64,000 nucleotides of DNA from an uncultured Bacteroidales bacterium (GCA_900317155.1 ONFO01000022.1:22234-86233); one strand, 5' to 3'; positions 1 through 9,269 are shown, counted from the stretch's first letter. The notes: generated from the letters alone by a model not told the origin. Numbers and translations: made by a program.

Positions 1-658
1 GGTCCATCTTCTCGGCCCAGTCTTTCACCCTCGAAATCTTTTGTCCAGGCTTATAGAAAGCCTCGAACCACGACGGTATCTTGCCCGCCGAAATACCAGA
101 AAGGTCACCGGCGTAATAACCAAACTCCTCATTGTATTGCAAGTCAGTGCTGCCACCAATCATCAAGACACCACGGTTATAAAAGCCCACAGGAAAGTCG
201 TAGCGAGTGGCTGAAACCAGTTGGCGGATGCCAGCACGAGTGATTTTGTTGTTCAAACCTTTGGTAATGGGGATGTATTTGCTGGACGCCTCTGATGTTC
301 CTGAACTGAGTGCAAAATACTTGATTTTGCCTGGCCAGGCGATGTTGCGCTTGCCTTGCAGATTGAGATACCACCACTCATCATGCATCTTATTGTAGTC
401 AAACACGGGCACACGCTTGCGGAAATTCTCCATGATGTCACCTGAAAGGAGAATTTCGTCAAAATGGTAGAACTTTCCAAACTCCGTGAACTGTGCACGG
501 GTCAGCAATTTACGCAACTCGCGCTTTTGAGCGCGGATAGGATTGGTATGGTTCTGACGAATCTCGACAGGTATATTTTTAATCTCAGCAGCAGCCTTCA
601 CCAAAGCACCCACCACAGGAATGGGCATATTTTTTCTTCCAATAATTGGTAGTTTCAT
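1..658 (-). CDS. GH3 auxin-responsive-promoter family protein (adenylate-forming), 3' part missing
   Basis: The frame is open from the ATG at 658 to the window edge, giving the first 219 residues; the family is usually about 500 residues, so the C-terminal half lies outside. Residues 118-130 read SSGTSEASSKYIP, the phosphate-binding loop of the firefly-luciferase/GH3 acyl-adenylate superfamily, and the start MKLPIIGRKNMP is typical of bacterial GH3-like proteins. Members adenylate a carboxylic acid and may conjugate it to an amine; the bacterial substrate is not known. No signal peptide, so cytoplasmic. A TAnnTTTG box lies 23 bp upstream. Family assignment is firm, function open. Confidence 0.85.
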   Translation of the reverse strand, partial: MKLPIIGRKNMPIPVVGALVKAAAEIKNIPVEIRQNHTNPIRAQKRELRKLLTRAQFTEFGKFYHFDEILLSGDIMENFRKRVPVFDYNKMHDEWWYLNLQGKRNIAWPGKIKYFALSSGTSEASSKYIPITKGLNNKITRAGIRQLVSATRYDFPVGFYNRGVLMIGGSTDLQYNEEFGYYAGDLSGISAGKIPSWFEAFYKPGQKISRVKDWAEKMD

Positions 659-680
659 AACGCTCAGTAAAAAAACGGTG

Positions 681-688
681 CAAAGATA
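681..688 (-). promoter_or_regulatory. Promoter -7 box for the GH3-like gene
   Basis: Reads TATCTTTG on the minus strand, matching the Bacteroidetes -7 consensus TAnnTTTG, 22 bp before the start codon at 658. It is back to back with a plus-strand box at 701-708. Confidence 0.6.
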
Positions 689-700
689 ATGAAAAAGCCT

Positions 701-708
701 TACTTTTG
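701..708 (+). promoter_or_regulatory. Promoter -7 box for the beta-helix/acyltransferase operon
   Basis: Reads TACTTTTG, matching TAnnTTTG, 27 bp upstream of the ATG at 736. It forms a divergent promoter pair with 681-688. Confidence 0.6.
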
Positions 709-735
709 CGCCACAATCTATCATACTAACTTTAT

Positions 736-2316
736 ATGAAAGCAAGATTACTTTTTTTACTATTGGTTCTCAGTCTTTTGTCAAAAGCACAAACCATCGA
801 AGTGTCAGGTTTACAATCCGGTGTTTGGAATGCCGACACCGTCTTCGTCACCGGTAATGTAACCGTTGAAGAATCGTTGAGTATCATGCCTGGAACGACC
901 ATCCTATTCAATGACTTTTACAGTATCAGCATTGAAAAAAACGCCACATTAGACGCCATAGGCACCGAAACCGATTCCATTCTCTTTACCGTGGCCGACA
1001 CGACAGGATTCCACATTTTCAATGCAGGTCGTGGCGGCTGGAACGGTTTACGTATGGACAAAGCAGGAGCGTGTAAATTGGATTACTGCCGTTTCCAATA
1101 CGGGAAGGCTGCCTTCGACAATGACCAAGATGGTGGGGCCTTGCGCATCTTTGACTGCGACAATGTGGAAATCAGCCACAGCACCCTGTTTTGCAACTTC
1201 TCGCGCGAACATGGCGGAGCCCTGAACGCAGAATGGTCGACCGTCAAAATATACGACTGTAATGTAAGCAACAATTTGACTTACACAGAGTTGGACACTG
1301 TTTATTTCATGTACGGAGGCGGTTTGCGTTTTATCAACTGCGAGGTTGACATTACCAAGACCGACTTCCGTTACAATATCGGCGAAACCGCCATCGGAGG
1401 TGCTTTGAGCATCGACAGTTGTTCTGTCAATATTGACCGTTGCCGTTTTGAACACAACTATGGCATCAATGGCGGCGGACTTTACCTTATTCGCTGTTAC
1501 GACAACCCTTGCAGCATCACTAACTCGCTCTTTGCCAACAACACCTCAGGCCACTTTGGCGGCGGACTGGCCATCAGCGACTCCTCGCCCTTGGTGAGTA
1601 ACCTCACCGTGACAAACAACCTCTCCATCGGAGTCAATTGCGGCGGCATCTTCTTCTACCAACAAAGTTCGCCTTCCGTATGGAACTGCATCGTCTATGG
1701 CAACGCCAATGATATTCCGCTTGAAGAGCCTGTACAAATGTGGTCATGGACTTACGAAGGTTATGCGCCCGAGTTCCACAACTGCTTGGTACAATACGGT
1801 TTAGAGAACATCTCGAACAACGAAATCATCCAGGTTTATGAAAGCTGCCTTGATGAAGACCCGTTATTTGCAGCGCCTGAAGACGAAAACTACCGGCTAA
1901 GTGCTGAAAGTCATTGCATCAATGCGGGTTCACTTGAGACACCTGCCGAAATTCTCACCGGCCTTGACCTTGATGGCCACCAACGCGTAAGCGATGGCCG
2001 TATCGATTTAGGAGCTTACGAATTCGACTTCACGGGCATTCATGAAACCGCGCAAAATGAGAATCTTGCCCGTATTGTTGGCAACCCTGTTACGGCTTCA
2101 AGCTACGCTGAAATCGAGTTGGAAAGCTCTTGCAATATGTTTGCCAAGATCTATTCATTAGATGGAAAACTGTTGGTCGACAAAAATTTAGGGAACGTTC
2201 AAACAGGTTTCAACCGTATAGAAATCGGTGAAATGTTCCAAACGCTGGCACAAGGGTCTTATCTGCTCCTGTTGCGGGGTTCAAACCAACAGTTTGCTGC
2301 CAAAGTAATCAAGTAA
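736..2316 (+). CDS. Secreted right-handed beta-helix protein with T9SS sorting domain
   Basis: A 526-residue protein with a signal peptide (about residues 1-19, ending SKAQ). Residues 30-370 hold degenerate repeats rich in Asn, Cys and GGG/GGA turns (GGALRI, GGGLRF, GGALSI, GGGLYL, GGGLAI), typical of parallel beta-helix or polymorphic-outer-membrane-type repeats. Around residues 395-430 the segment CINAGS ... DGRIDLGAYEFD matches the choice-of-anchor Q region found at the end of such helices. The last 80 residues look like a T9SS type A C-terminal domain (GNPVTASS ... IYSLDGKLL ... GSYLLLL ... KVIK). Expected location is the cell surface or outside; binding partner or substrate unknown. The stop is one base before the next start, so the two genes are co-transcribed. 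Confidence 0.85.
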   Translation: MKARLLFLLLVLSLLSKAQTIEVSGLQSGVWNADTVFVTGNVTVEESLSIMPGTTILFNDFYSISIEKNATLDAIGTETDSILFTVADTTGFHIFNAGRGGWNGLRMDKAGACKLDYCRFQYGKAAFDNDQDGGALRIFDCDNVEISHSTLFCNFSREHGGALNAEWSTVKIYDCNVSNNLTYTELDTVYFMYGGGLRFINCEVDITKTDFRYNIGETAIGGALSIDSCSVNIDRCRFEHNYGINGGGLYLIRCYDNPCSITNSLFANNTSGHFGGGLAISDSSPLVSNLTVTNNLSIGVNCGGIFFYQQSSPSVWNCIVYGNANDIPLEEPVQMWSWTYEGYAPEFHNCLVQYGLENISNNEIIQVYESCLDEDPLFAAPEDENYRLSAESHCINAGSLETPAEILTGLDLDGHQRVSDGRIDLGAYEFDFTGIHETAQNENLARIVGNPVTASSYAEIELESSCNMFAKIYSLDGKLLVDKNLGNVQTGFNRIEIGEMFQTLAQGSYLLLLRGSNQQFAAKVIK

Positions 2317-2317
2317 G

Positions 2318-3418
2318 GTGAGAGGTTTCTTTGACATTGAAGTTGACCGCAAGCGTGTTTTCGGCTTGGATTTGCTTAGGGCTTTCGCCATTTTCTGTGT
2401 TGTACACGGACACGGCGAGCGATTGCTCTACGACACTCGATTAAACTGCTTCACCGATCTACCTTTGCCCCATGGCGTCGACATCTTCTTCGTCATGAGC
2501 GGCTTCCTCATCGGGAAATCGTTACTGTCCTATATGCAGAAACACGATGAATCACTCGACCGACCAAAAATCCTTTCTTTTTATCTCAGGACCGCTTTGC
2601 GCATCTTGCCCAACTACCTTTTCATACTGATTGTCAATTATATTTTGGTTGAGAGTCATGTCATTCAAGGCAACACGCAAACTTTTTCAGTATGGTATTT
2701 TGTCACCTTCACCCAAAACCTTTTCACGCCTTTTTGGGATTTCTATTGGGAGTCGTGGTCGCTGCCTGTGCAGTGGTGGTTCTATATCCTTTTCCCTTTG
2801 ATGTTGGCACTGTTTTGCCGTTTCTTGAAACCCAAACAATTTGTGCCTTTTCTCTGTCTTTTCTTCGTCATATTTTCTATGGGTTACCGTATCATCGTGA
2901 CCCCAAAGACAACCGATTTCTTTTGGTGGGACATCTGGTTGCGCAAAACCGTGGCTTCAAGAATGGATAACATTTTCATCGGAGTGATGGCGGCTTGGGT
3001 ACAACATTATTATCCTGAGTTTTGGGACCGGAATGCGCTCAAGAGTCTCATCTTTGGCTTGGTATTGTTCGTCATCACCAATCTCATCCCTCGCGTCATC
3101 GGTTCGCTCTATTTCAATGTTCTCCATCTAACCCTTTCAGCTTTAGCCATCGCGCTATGGTTTCCGATTTTTACAAAAATCAAATCTTACAAAACCGTGG
3201 CCGGAAGCATCGTTTCTCGTGTCAGCATCTTGTCGTACGCTATGTTTCTCACCAATTCGCTGATAATCCAAGTGATGGATAAGGTTTGTCCAAAACTAAT
3301 TGAAGAACAAGGTGTTGCAGCTTATTTTATATATTGGCTAGTGGTGATGGTGGTTTCTTACCTTTTATACATCCTTTTGGAGCGCACTTTTATTCGAATC
3401 AGAAGCAAAATCCAATGA
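2318..3418 (+). CDS. Acyltransferase 3 family membrane protein
   Basis: A 366-residue integral membrane protein with about ten hydrophobic segments. It carries the two family signatures: DLLRAFAIFCVVHGHG (residues 18-33, with the HGH thought to be catalytic) and GVDIFFVMSGFLIGKSLL (53-70). OafA/YrhL-type enzymes transfer acyl groups, often acetyl, to extracytoplasmic polysaccharide or lipid-linked sugars. The start is GTG at 2318, one base after the upstream stop; no earlier in-frame start exists without overlap, and the signature begins by residue 15. Co-transcribed with the beta-helix protein; whether that protein is related to its substrate is unknown. Confidence 0.88.
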   Translation: MRGFFDIEVDRKRVFGLDLLRAFAIFCVVHGHGERLLYDTRLNCFTDLPLPHGVDIFFVMSGFLIGKSLLSYMQKHDESLDRPKILSFYLRTALRILPNYLFILIVNYILVESHVIQGNTQTFSVWYFVTFTQNLFTPFWDFYWESWSLPVQWWFYILFPLMLALFCRFLKPKQFVPFLCLFFVIFSMGYRIIVTPKTTDFFWWDIWLRKTVASRMDNIFIGVMAAWVQHYYPEFWDRNALKSLIFGLVLFVITNLIPRVIGSLYFNVLHLTLSALAIALWFPIFTKIKSYKTVAGSIVSRVSILSYAMFLTNSLIIQVMDKVCPKLIEEQGVAAYFIYWLVVMVVSYLLYILLERTFIRIRSKIQ

Positions 3419-3438
3419 CTATAAAAGACCGAAAACCA

Positions 3439-4062
3439 TTATTTTATTGCGTTTTCATAGAAGCTGCACCTTTGCGCCTTGTTAACCTTGATTTTCCGAT
3501 ATTGCCCCGTTTCAAGATTGCAGTCGAACAATGTCTGGATTTGTGAAAGGAAGAGTCGTGAATAGAAGCGGTTCTGGTAAGCTTGTTTCTCCATCATGAA
3601 GGCGATGGTCTGCTTGACTTGGTCAAGGTCCAAGTCTTCTTTAGTGAAGACGAAAAGGCCAAACTCATCGAAATCGCCGTAAAAGCCGTTGTTCACCTTG
3701 TCCATCTTGATTTCGAGAATGCGCTTCAGAGGCAAAGCCAACGACCAGAATTCGTACTCGTTGCGACCAACGAGGGTGCCATCGCCCAAGCCATAGGCAT
3801 AACCGCTTTGGTTGATGTGGCGCAAATCCTCCGCATTCACTTCCTTGATATCCTCGCCCGCCATCTCGTTGACCAAGGCATTGGCCACGTTTTTGTTCTC
3901 GCGGATGGCCCGGGTCACCTCGATGCCAATACTTTGTGTTTCATCCTGCAGGTCAGGTCGGTCACGGTTGACTAAATGGGCATAATGATCGCCCAACAGT
4001 GTGGCCAACGAGACCATGGCGTAGCGCTCAAAGAAACAAGTGTCGAATTTCGGGGTCAGCAT
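3439..4062 (-). CDS. Conserved-looking hypothetical protein
   Basis: A 207-residue soluble protein of mixed alpha/beta character with no signal peptide or membrane segment. I do not recognise the family. The middle (residues 75-140) has a well-formed pattern with many acidic and aromatic residues (GYAYGLGDG, RNEYEFWSLALP, GDFDEFGLFVFTKEDLDL). It ends convergently 20 bp from the acyltransferase gene and starts 12 bp after the esterase stop, so it is probably the last gene of the long minus-strand operon. A start at the internal ATG for MVSLATLLGDHY (residue 16) is also possible. Confidence 0.7.
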   Translation of the reverse strand: MLTPKFDTCFFERYAMVSLATLLGDHYAHLVNRDRPDLQDETQSIGIEVTRAIRENKNVANALVNEMAGEDIKEVNAEDLRHINQSGYAYGLGDGTLVGRNEYEFWSLALPLKRILEIKMDKVNNGFYGDFDEFGLFVFTKEDLDLDQVKQTIAFMMEKQAYQNRFYSRLFLSQIQTLFDCNLETGQYRKIKVNKAQRCSFYENAIK

Positions 4063-4074
4063 CGGTTTTACATT

Positions 4075-5175
4075 TTATTTCATAAGTAAAAGTTTCTGTA
4101 CTTTACCGTTTTCGCCTTTGATGAAATATAAGCCTTCAGGAAGGTCTTCCAAGTCAATGTGATTGTTGCCAGATTTCAATGGATACTGTGCAACTTTGCG
4201 ACCCTGAATGTCGAAAACCTCAACGGCTGTATTTGTCGCCACTTCAATGGTGACTTGCCCCGAAGTCGGGTTGGGCCAAAGTTGTAGTGTGTTTTGCCCA
4301 AGTTCGGCAACACCGTCGTTTCCGTTGTTGATGTTGAAGAATTTATGAATCTCTGTAAGATAGCCGATGTCGTATTGGTTTTCACTCATATACCAAGTGT
4401 GGTTGCCGCCAATCACCTTGATGTGTTGCAGTTCGGCATCACCCTCATAAGTATAACGCACAAAACGCAACCCATCGTTTTTGAGATCGGGGAAGGTGTC
4501 GATGACGGGTTCGGCAACGCAATGGTTGGCGTTTTTCCAATAATCAAGGATGGCGTCGACGCTGAGACCCAAGTTACCACCAAAGTATTGCGAATTGCCG
4601 TCGTAACCCACCACAGGATCCGTAGTGCCATGAATGTGCAGCATTCGCACAGGAGCCACTGCCGTTTGGTTGGCCATGGAATGCGTGATCAGTCCGCTGA
4701 CAGGTGCACAGGCGGTGATGCGGTCGCCATGCTCGATGGCCATGCGGTGCGTCATGAAACCGCCCATCGAGAAGCCCGTGAAGAAAACGCTGTCAAGATT
4801 GATGGGATATTGTTCGGCCAACGAATCAAGCAGCGCCATCAGGAAGCCCGAGTCATCAATGCTACTTGCCATCAGTCCAGCATTCCACATGGTTGCACCC
4901 GACTGCGACAAGGCTTGAGGGAGCACAACTGCCCACTGAAACTCATCGGCCACCTGTTGGAAATGGAACTCATTGTCCAACCGAGTGATGTTGTCACCCA
5001 AACCATGCAAGAAATACAGGATAGGCATTGTTTCAGAATGGTTTTCTGGTATCTTAATGAGATATTGCCGTTGCGTGCCTTGCCATTCAAAAGTCTGAAT
5101 CTGTGAGAAGAGTTGACCGCAAAACAGCAGAAGAGTAGATAATACACTGATTTTAAGTAGGTTTCTTGTTTTCAT
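4075..5175 (-). CDS. Secreted esterase of the PHB-depolymerase/LpqC type with T9SS sorting domain
   Basis: A 366-residue alpha/beta hydrolase with a signal peptide (to about residue 25). The oxyanion-hole segment FLHGLGDN is at 55-62. The nucleophile is Ser136 in GFSMG, with Asp186 in GTTDP and His259 in GGNHTW completing the triad; the pattern fits the secreted esterase family that includes feruloyl and acetyl-xylan esterases. The last 75 residues are a T9SS type A domain (LWPNPTSGQ ... VFDIQGRKV ... GLYFIKGENGKVQKLLL). It probably hydrolyses ester decorations on polymers outside the cell, but the substrate cannot be read from sequence. It sits 46 bp downstream of another secreted hydrolase in the same operon. 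Confidence 0.88.
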   Translation of the reverse strand: MKTRNLLKISVLSTLLLFCGQLFSQIQTFEWQGTQRQYLIKIPENHSETMPILYFLHGLGDNITRLDNEFHFQQVADEFQWAVVLPQALSQSGATMWNAGLMASSIDDSGFLMALLDSLAEQYPINLDSVFFTGFSMGGFMTHRMAIEHGDRITACAPVSGLITHSMANQTAVAPVRMLHIHGTTDPVVGYDGNSQYFGGNLGLSVDAILDYWKNANHCVAEPVIDTFPDLKNDGLRFVRYTYEGDAELQHIKVIGGNHTWYMSENQYDIGYLTEIHKFFNINNGNDGVAELGQNTLQLWPNPTSGQVTIEVATNTAVEVFDIQGRKVAQYPLKSGNNHIDLEDLPEGLYFIKGENGKVQKLLLMK

Positions 5176-5221
5176 AGTGATGAGTGTAATTGGATTAATT
5201 TTGGCAAAGATACACTTTTTC

Positions 5222-6259
5222 CTATTGCTTGACTATTCTTTTGACTACAATTCCTTGATGCGTAACCAATTTGAGAAGATAGACACCAGTAGGCATCCCA
5301 TCTAACGAAAGACGAGTGGCACCTTGTGTTGTTTTGCGCAAAAGGATTCTATTATCGACACTGAAAAGAAAGATGTCGGCTTTTATCCCTTCAGGCAAAT
5401 GAAGCGTTACTTCACCATGGGTCGGATTCGGGCTAACATAAATCTCAAGATCTTGTCCATCGATAGGCAACGCACTCGGTTCTGGACGCTGCCATTTCCA
5501 CAATGAGTCGTAAACCACATCGTGAACGGCCGTACGGATAAGATGGGCTGTCTTTGGACTCAAACCTGCTTCGTATGTGATGCTGTCGGGGTCGCGACCA
5601 AACATCATAGTATAGAAAGCGCAAGCAGCGGCATAACTCCCCGCCATTGAAGGATGGCTTCCGTCAGGCATATACAGCTCTATCTCACTGTGGTTGTCAC
5701 GGAGGTAATGCCACACGCATCCAACAGGACACACCGACGCATCGTTGGCCTCGGCCATGTACATGTAACGCGCATAGAGCAAGCTGTCCATGCCCTCGTA
5801 GGTGCTCATCATGGGATACATCGAGCCGTATTCCGTATCGCCGTTCTTGCGACCCCAGGTCATGTAAAACATGGCCTCGCCTTCGGGATTGAATGCGTAT
5901 ATGGAATCGACCAACCGTTCCGCAAAAGGATAGACCATCTCCTCCACCATTTCAATAGGGAAAGCCGGCAACTGGCTCTGTTCCTGCAGCACCACGAAAT
6001 CCCATCCGCCCTGACAAATCTTGTCCATTGTAGCGTTGGAACAATGCAATTCAAAGGTACAGGAACCGGGTGTATTGCTTGCATAGACCAACTCATCGTC
6101 CATGCTTTGGGCTATGTCGGCCACCATCCGAGGCAAGTCATTGACCGACGTGTAACTGTTACCCACGAAAAACACCCGTTTGCTTTGCTGCGCCCTCAAC
6201 GGTCCACAGCAAAGCAAAACAATAAGTATAATGCTGATTTTAATGCAATTAGTCTTCAT
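5222..6259 (-). CDS. Secreted SGNH-like hydrolase with T9SS sorting domain
   Basis: A 345-residue protein with a signal peptide (about 1-24). Residues 29-37 read VFFVGNSYT, an SGNH block I with the probable nucleophile Ser35; VVLQEQSQ (89-96) stands where block III lies; DGSHPS (199-204) supplies the Asp/His of block V. This resembles the DUF4886-type SGNH hydrolases of Bacteroidetes. The C-terminus is a T9SS type A domain (VSPNPTHGEV ... GVYLLKLVTHQGIVVKRIVK). Its start overlaps the GNAT stop by four bases (ATGA), indicating translational coupling, and the esterase gene follows, so two exported ester hydrolases are made together. Confidence 0.8.
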   Translation of the reverse strand: MKTNCIKISIILIVLLCCGPLRAQQSKRVFFVGNSYTSVNDLPRMVADIAQSMDDELVYASNTPGSCTFELHCSNATMDKICQGGWDFVVLQEQSQLPAFPIEMVEEMVYPFAERLVDSIYAFNPEGEAMFYMTWGRKNGDTEYGSMYPMMSTYEGMDSLLYARYMYMAEANDASVCPVGCVWHYLRDNHSEIELYMPDGSHPSMAGSYAAACAFYTMMFGRDPDSITYEAGLSPKTAHLIRTAVHDVVYDSLWKWQRPEPSALPIDGQDLEIYVSPNPTHGEVTLHLPEGIKADIFLFSVDNRILLRKTTQGATRLSLDGMPTGVYLLKLVTHQGIVVKRIVKQ

Positions 6260-6783
6260 CGTTCAATTTCTAACCTCATCACTCTTGTTGGTTTTGTGGT
6301 CCCCGTCAGCTTCTCGTCGATGCAGGTCTCACCAGTAGGCTTGAACCCGCATTTCTCCATCACTTTTCCTGAAGCGGGATTATCAAAGTAATGGCTGCTA
6401 ATCAGCGATTTGATGTCGGTCGTCTTGCGAATATGTTCGAGCATTACTCCAAGAGCTTCTGTGCAGATGCCTTGGTTCCAATAGGGTTTGCCCACCCAAT
6501 AGCCCACCAATGGCTCACCTTCGCGTGCCGGGAGCTCACTTTCGGGCGCAGGCAAATAGCCTATTGCACCGATGGCCTCACCTGTCGCCTTGAGTTCAAT
6601 AGCCCAATTGGTGTCGTTATGAAACACAGTGTGGATAATCTCCAGGCTCTCTTCCACACTCTTATGTGGTGGCCAGCCGGCGCGAGGACCCACATCGGGG
6701 TCGGAGGCGTATTTGAAAAGCGCCATTGCGTCATCGTCGCACCAAGGGCGGAGTAAGATTCTTTCGGTTTCCATTGTTATCAT
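6256..6783 (-). CDS. GNAT-family N-acetyltransferase (RimJ/RimL type)
   Basis: A 175-residue cytoplasmic enzyme. The N-terminus TERILLRPWCDDDAMALFKYASDP is the RimL-like beginning; GAIGYLP and VGYWVGKPYWNQGICTEALGVML form the acetyl-CoA-binding motif A region; NPASGKVMEKCGFKPTGE is the characteristic motif near the end. It transfers an acetyl group from acetyl-CoA to an amine, possibly of a protein or small molecule. It overlaps both neighbours by four bases (ATGA at 6256-6259 and 6780-6783). Confidence 0.88.
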   Translation of the reverse strand: MITMETERILLRPWCDDDAMALFKYASDPDVGPRAGWPPHKSVEESLEIIHTVFHNDTNWAIELKATGEAIGAIGYLPAPESELPAREGEPLVGYWVGKPYWNQGICTEALGVMLEHIRKTTDIKSLISSHYFDNPASGKVMEKCGFKPTGETCIDEKLTGTTKPTRVMRLEIER

Positions 6784-8006
6784 TTGTTTTGTCTTTTCTT
6801 CCTATCGTAATATTCTGCCGTAGCTGTGAAGAACACATCGCCACTGCTGTTGAGGGCGGTCTCGACTGAGTCTTGCACCACACCGATGATGAAACCGATG
6901 GCGACTGCTTGCATGGCCACATCATTGCCGATGCCGAAGAAAGAGCAGGCCATGGGGATGAGCAGCAATGAGCCGCCAGCCACACCCGAGGCACCGCAAG
7001 CGCCGAGGGTGGCGATGAGCCCCAGAAAGACCGCAGAAGCAAAACTGACCTCCACACCCATGGTGTGCGCCACGGCGAGAGCAAAGACGGTAATGGTCAC
7101 AGCGGCACCATCCATGTTTATGGTGGCACCCAAAGGGATGCTCACGGAATAGAAGTCTTCGTCAAGGTTGAGTTTCTTGCACAAAGCCATGTTGATGGGG
7201 ATATTGGCCGCCGACGAGCGCGTGAAGAATGCGTTCAGTCCGCTCTCCTTCAAGCAAGTGAACAAGAGCGGATAAGGATTCTTCCGCAACATCACAAAGG
7301 AAATGAGCGGATTGAAAATCAAAGCGTTGAATAACATACAACCTACTAAGAGTAGCAGCAGGTGACCATAGGTGGTGAAGACTTCAAGGCCGTTTTCCGA
7401 CACCGTTGTAAAGACCAGTCCTAGAATACCGAATGGGGCGAACTCAATGATCCACTTCACCACTTTGGAAATCACTGTGGCAAAATCGTGAACCACTGCG
7501 ATGGTAGACTTATTTGCCAGTTTTTTGAGGGCAATGCCGATGATAATGGACCAAAACAAGATGGCGATGTAGTTGGCATTGGCGATGGCCATGATAGGAT
7601 TGGTGAGCATTCCCGTCAGCAGGTTGGTGAACACCTCGGATAACGAGCCCACGCCTCCTTCCATCTCGGGCACTTCGCCCAGCTGCAAAGTAACGGGGAA
7701 CATGAAACTGCCCACCACCGCACAGATGGCCGCGATGAAAGTGCTTAACATATAAACCCCTATCAAGGCAGCGAAGCGATGCCCGTGACCTTTACCGGCC
7801 TTAGCGATGGAAGAAGTCACCAACACCGCCACCAATACGGGAGCGATGCCTTTCAAGGCACTGACAAACATCCTGCCTAGGATGCCAATGCCAGTCCAGG
7901 AAGGCACAAGCAATCCCAATAGCGCACCGATGACCAATCCGATGAAAATACGCAGCACCAAACTGACGTTGGTGTATTTCTTTATGATTTGGGAGGGCCT
8001 TTTCAT
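6780..8006 (-). CDS. sstT: Serine/threonine:Na+ symporter SstT
   Basis: A 408-residue inner-membrane transporter of the dicarboxylate/amino acid:cation symporter (DAACS) family. The start and motif order match SstT: LVLRIFIGLVIGALLGLL, LGRMFVSALKGIAPVLVAVLV, FFTRSSAANIPINMALCKKL (the serine-rich re-entrant loop) and GATINMDGAAVTITVFALA (the Na+/substrate site). It imports serine and threonine with sodium. It is translationally coupled to the GNAT gene and lies 6 bp after the S41 peptidase stop, so it belongs to the same operon. A glutamate/aspartate symporter is the alternative, but the N-terminal features favour SstT. Confidence 0.88.
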   Translation of the reverse strand: MKRPSQIIKKYTNVSLVLRIFIGLVIGALLGLLVPSWTGIGILGRMFVSALKGIAPVLVAVLVTSSIAKAGKGHGHRFAALIGVYMLSTFIAAICAVVGSFMFPVTLQLGEVPEMEGGVGSLSEVFTNLLTGMLTNPIMAIANANYIAILFWSIIIGIALKKLANKSTIAVVHDFATVISKVVKWIIEFAPFGILGLVFTTVSENGLEVFTTYGHLLLLLVGCMLFNALIFNPLISFVMLRKNPYPLLFTCLKESGLNAFFTRSSAANIPINMALCKKLNLDEDFYSVSIPLGATINMDGAAVTITVFALAVAHTMGVEVSFASAVFLGLIATLGACGASGVAGGSLLLIPMACSFFGIGNDVAMQAVAIGFIIGVVQDSVETALNSSGDVFFTATAEYYDRKKRQNK

Positions 8007-8011
8007 TACAA

Positions 8012-8893
8012 TTATCTTATTTCTTGATTCTTAAGCCACTCCAACGCATCCTCGAAAGGTGTTTCCGTCAACATGTCGGGGGCAATGGGGTCGTCACAAA
8101 AAGCTTCTCCCGTGCGGGCAATGTCTTCGCCAATGGTGAGCACAAGTTGTGAGCCACCAGGAAGTGCAAAAGGCTGATTGCAAGAGCAATAACCTGCTGT
8201 AGGCGAGCCAAAAGTGCGCGTATTGGGCAACCCTCTGAAGCAAATAAGGACTGCCTCGCCCGAACTGCCTGTCCAATCGTCGGTCAGCAGGGCAACAGGG
8301 CAATTGATAGGAGCTTGTTCTTCCAGTCCAACCGTTTGCAAGACGAAGAAAGTGTTGATACTCATCGGTCTTTTACGCGAAGAGAATTTCAAGACGACAT
8401 CATCGGGAAGGAGGCGATGAACAGCGGCAATCATTGGATACATGTTGCCTCCTCGGTTGCCACGAAGGTCAATAATGGCACCTTGCAAGGCATCGGGAAG
8501 GCCGTTAAGCACCGTGTTGGCATATTTGATGCCCTCTTCCGCATTTCCAGAGAACGCTGGTAACTTGATGAAAGCGATGTTGTTTTCCAGCAACTCAACC
8601 GTCGGCATTTCCCATGAGGAGGTGTCGTTTTCTGTCACTTCATCGGTAGTCATCAGGTAGGTATGCTTACCTCCAGCCACCTTGCCTGCTTGGACGACAA
8701 TTTCTTGTGCCTCATCAAGATTTGTTGGCTTTGCCGAGAGCGCTTCTTGTTTGGCTTTCTCCCATTCAGGTCCTTGGGCATAAATGCCGTGTTTGTCCAT
8801 GATGCGGACGGCTTTCTTGACATACTTTGCGTTCGGGTCGCTGCAGGAGAACATGACAAGGATGCTCAGTAAAAGGATTAGGGTTTTTCGCAT
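8012..8893 (-). CDS. S41-family peptidase lipoprotein (C-terminal-processing-protease-like)
   Basis: A 293-residue protein with a lipobox (MFSCS, Cys17), so probably an envelope lipoprotein. The S41 core is present: AFIKLPAF, IDLRGNRGGNMYP, then GSSGEA (209-214, catalytic serine) and FGSPTAGYCSCN. The usual PDZ domain is absent, so it resembles the short tricorn-like S41 proteins common in Bacteroidetes rather than full-length CtpA. Its role is probably proteolysis or peptide trimming in the periplasm. It lies directly upstream of sstT with a 5-bp gap, which could suggest linked peptide breakdown and amino-acid uptake, but this is inference. Confidence 0.85.
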   Translation of the reverse strand: MRKTLILLLSILVMFSCSDPNAKYVKKAVRIMDKHGIYAQGPEWEKAKQEALSAKPTNLDEAQEIVVQAGKVAGGKHTYLMTTDEVTENDTSSWEMPTVELLENNIAFIKLPAFSGNAEEGIKYANTVLNGLPDALQGAIIDLRGNRGGNMYPMIAAVHRLLPDDVVLKFSSRKRPMSINTFFVLQTVGLEEQAPINCPVALLTDDWTGSSGEAVLICFRGLPNTRTFGSPTAGYCSCNQPFALPGGSQLVLTIGEDIARTGEAFCDDPIAPDMLTETPFEDALEWLKNQEIR

Positions 8894-8917
8894 GACATGT
8901 ATTCCAATCCTGAAGTG

Positions 8918-9223
8918 TTAAAACGCATAATCCAGGCATGACCGTTGAACAGTAAATGGCCGTACCTTCGTGTTGGCTACCGCCAAATGCTCGGGATGCT
9001 GCGCATAGCCTTTCAATGCTTCTTCGTTCTCCAGTGTGCAGTCGAGCATCAAGTCGGCAGTGGATGAGCTCAGTCGTCCGTTAATTTGGACTTTTACATC
9101 AATCAATCCAGGCACCTTGCCAACAAGGCCTTCAAGACCTTCCTTGATCCCCGCTTTTACAGTTTGCATTTCTTCCTCCGTCAGCTCTGGATTCAATGTC
9201 CATAATATAATGTGCTTTACCAT
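8918..9223 (-). CDS. Dabb-family (stress-responsive A/B barrel) protein
   Basis: A 101-residue protein that begins MVKHIILWTLNPELTEEE and has the spacing of the dimeric alpha/beta-barrel (Dabb) fold: LVGKVPGLIDVKVQ, DLMLDCTLENEEALKGYAQHPEH, and a C-terminal RSCLDY strand. Such proteins occur as small homodimers; some act in polyketide cyclisation or stress, but the bacterial stand-alone versions have no settled reaction. Cytoplasmic. It lies between the flavin-reductase-like lipoprotein gene and the S41 gene in one direction. Confidence 0.85.
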   Translation of the reverse strand: MVKHIILWTLNPELTEEEMQTVKAGIKEGLEGLVGKVPGLIDVKVQINGRLSSSTADLMLDCTLENEEALKGYAQHPEHLAVANTKVRPFTVQRSCLDYAF

Positions 9224-9269
9224 ATTGAATTACTTTTTTGTATTTTGTTTTACGCGAATTGACTTCATA

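Noticed and set aside
4294-5106. A 270-residue plus-strand frame
   Set aside because: It is a shadow of the esterase gene, which has a catalytic triad, signal peptide and sorting domain.
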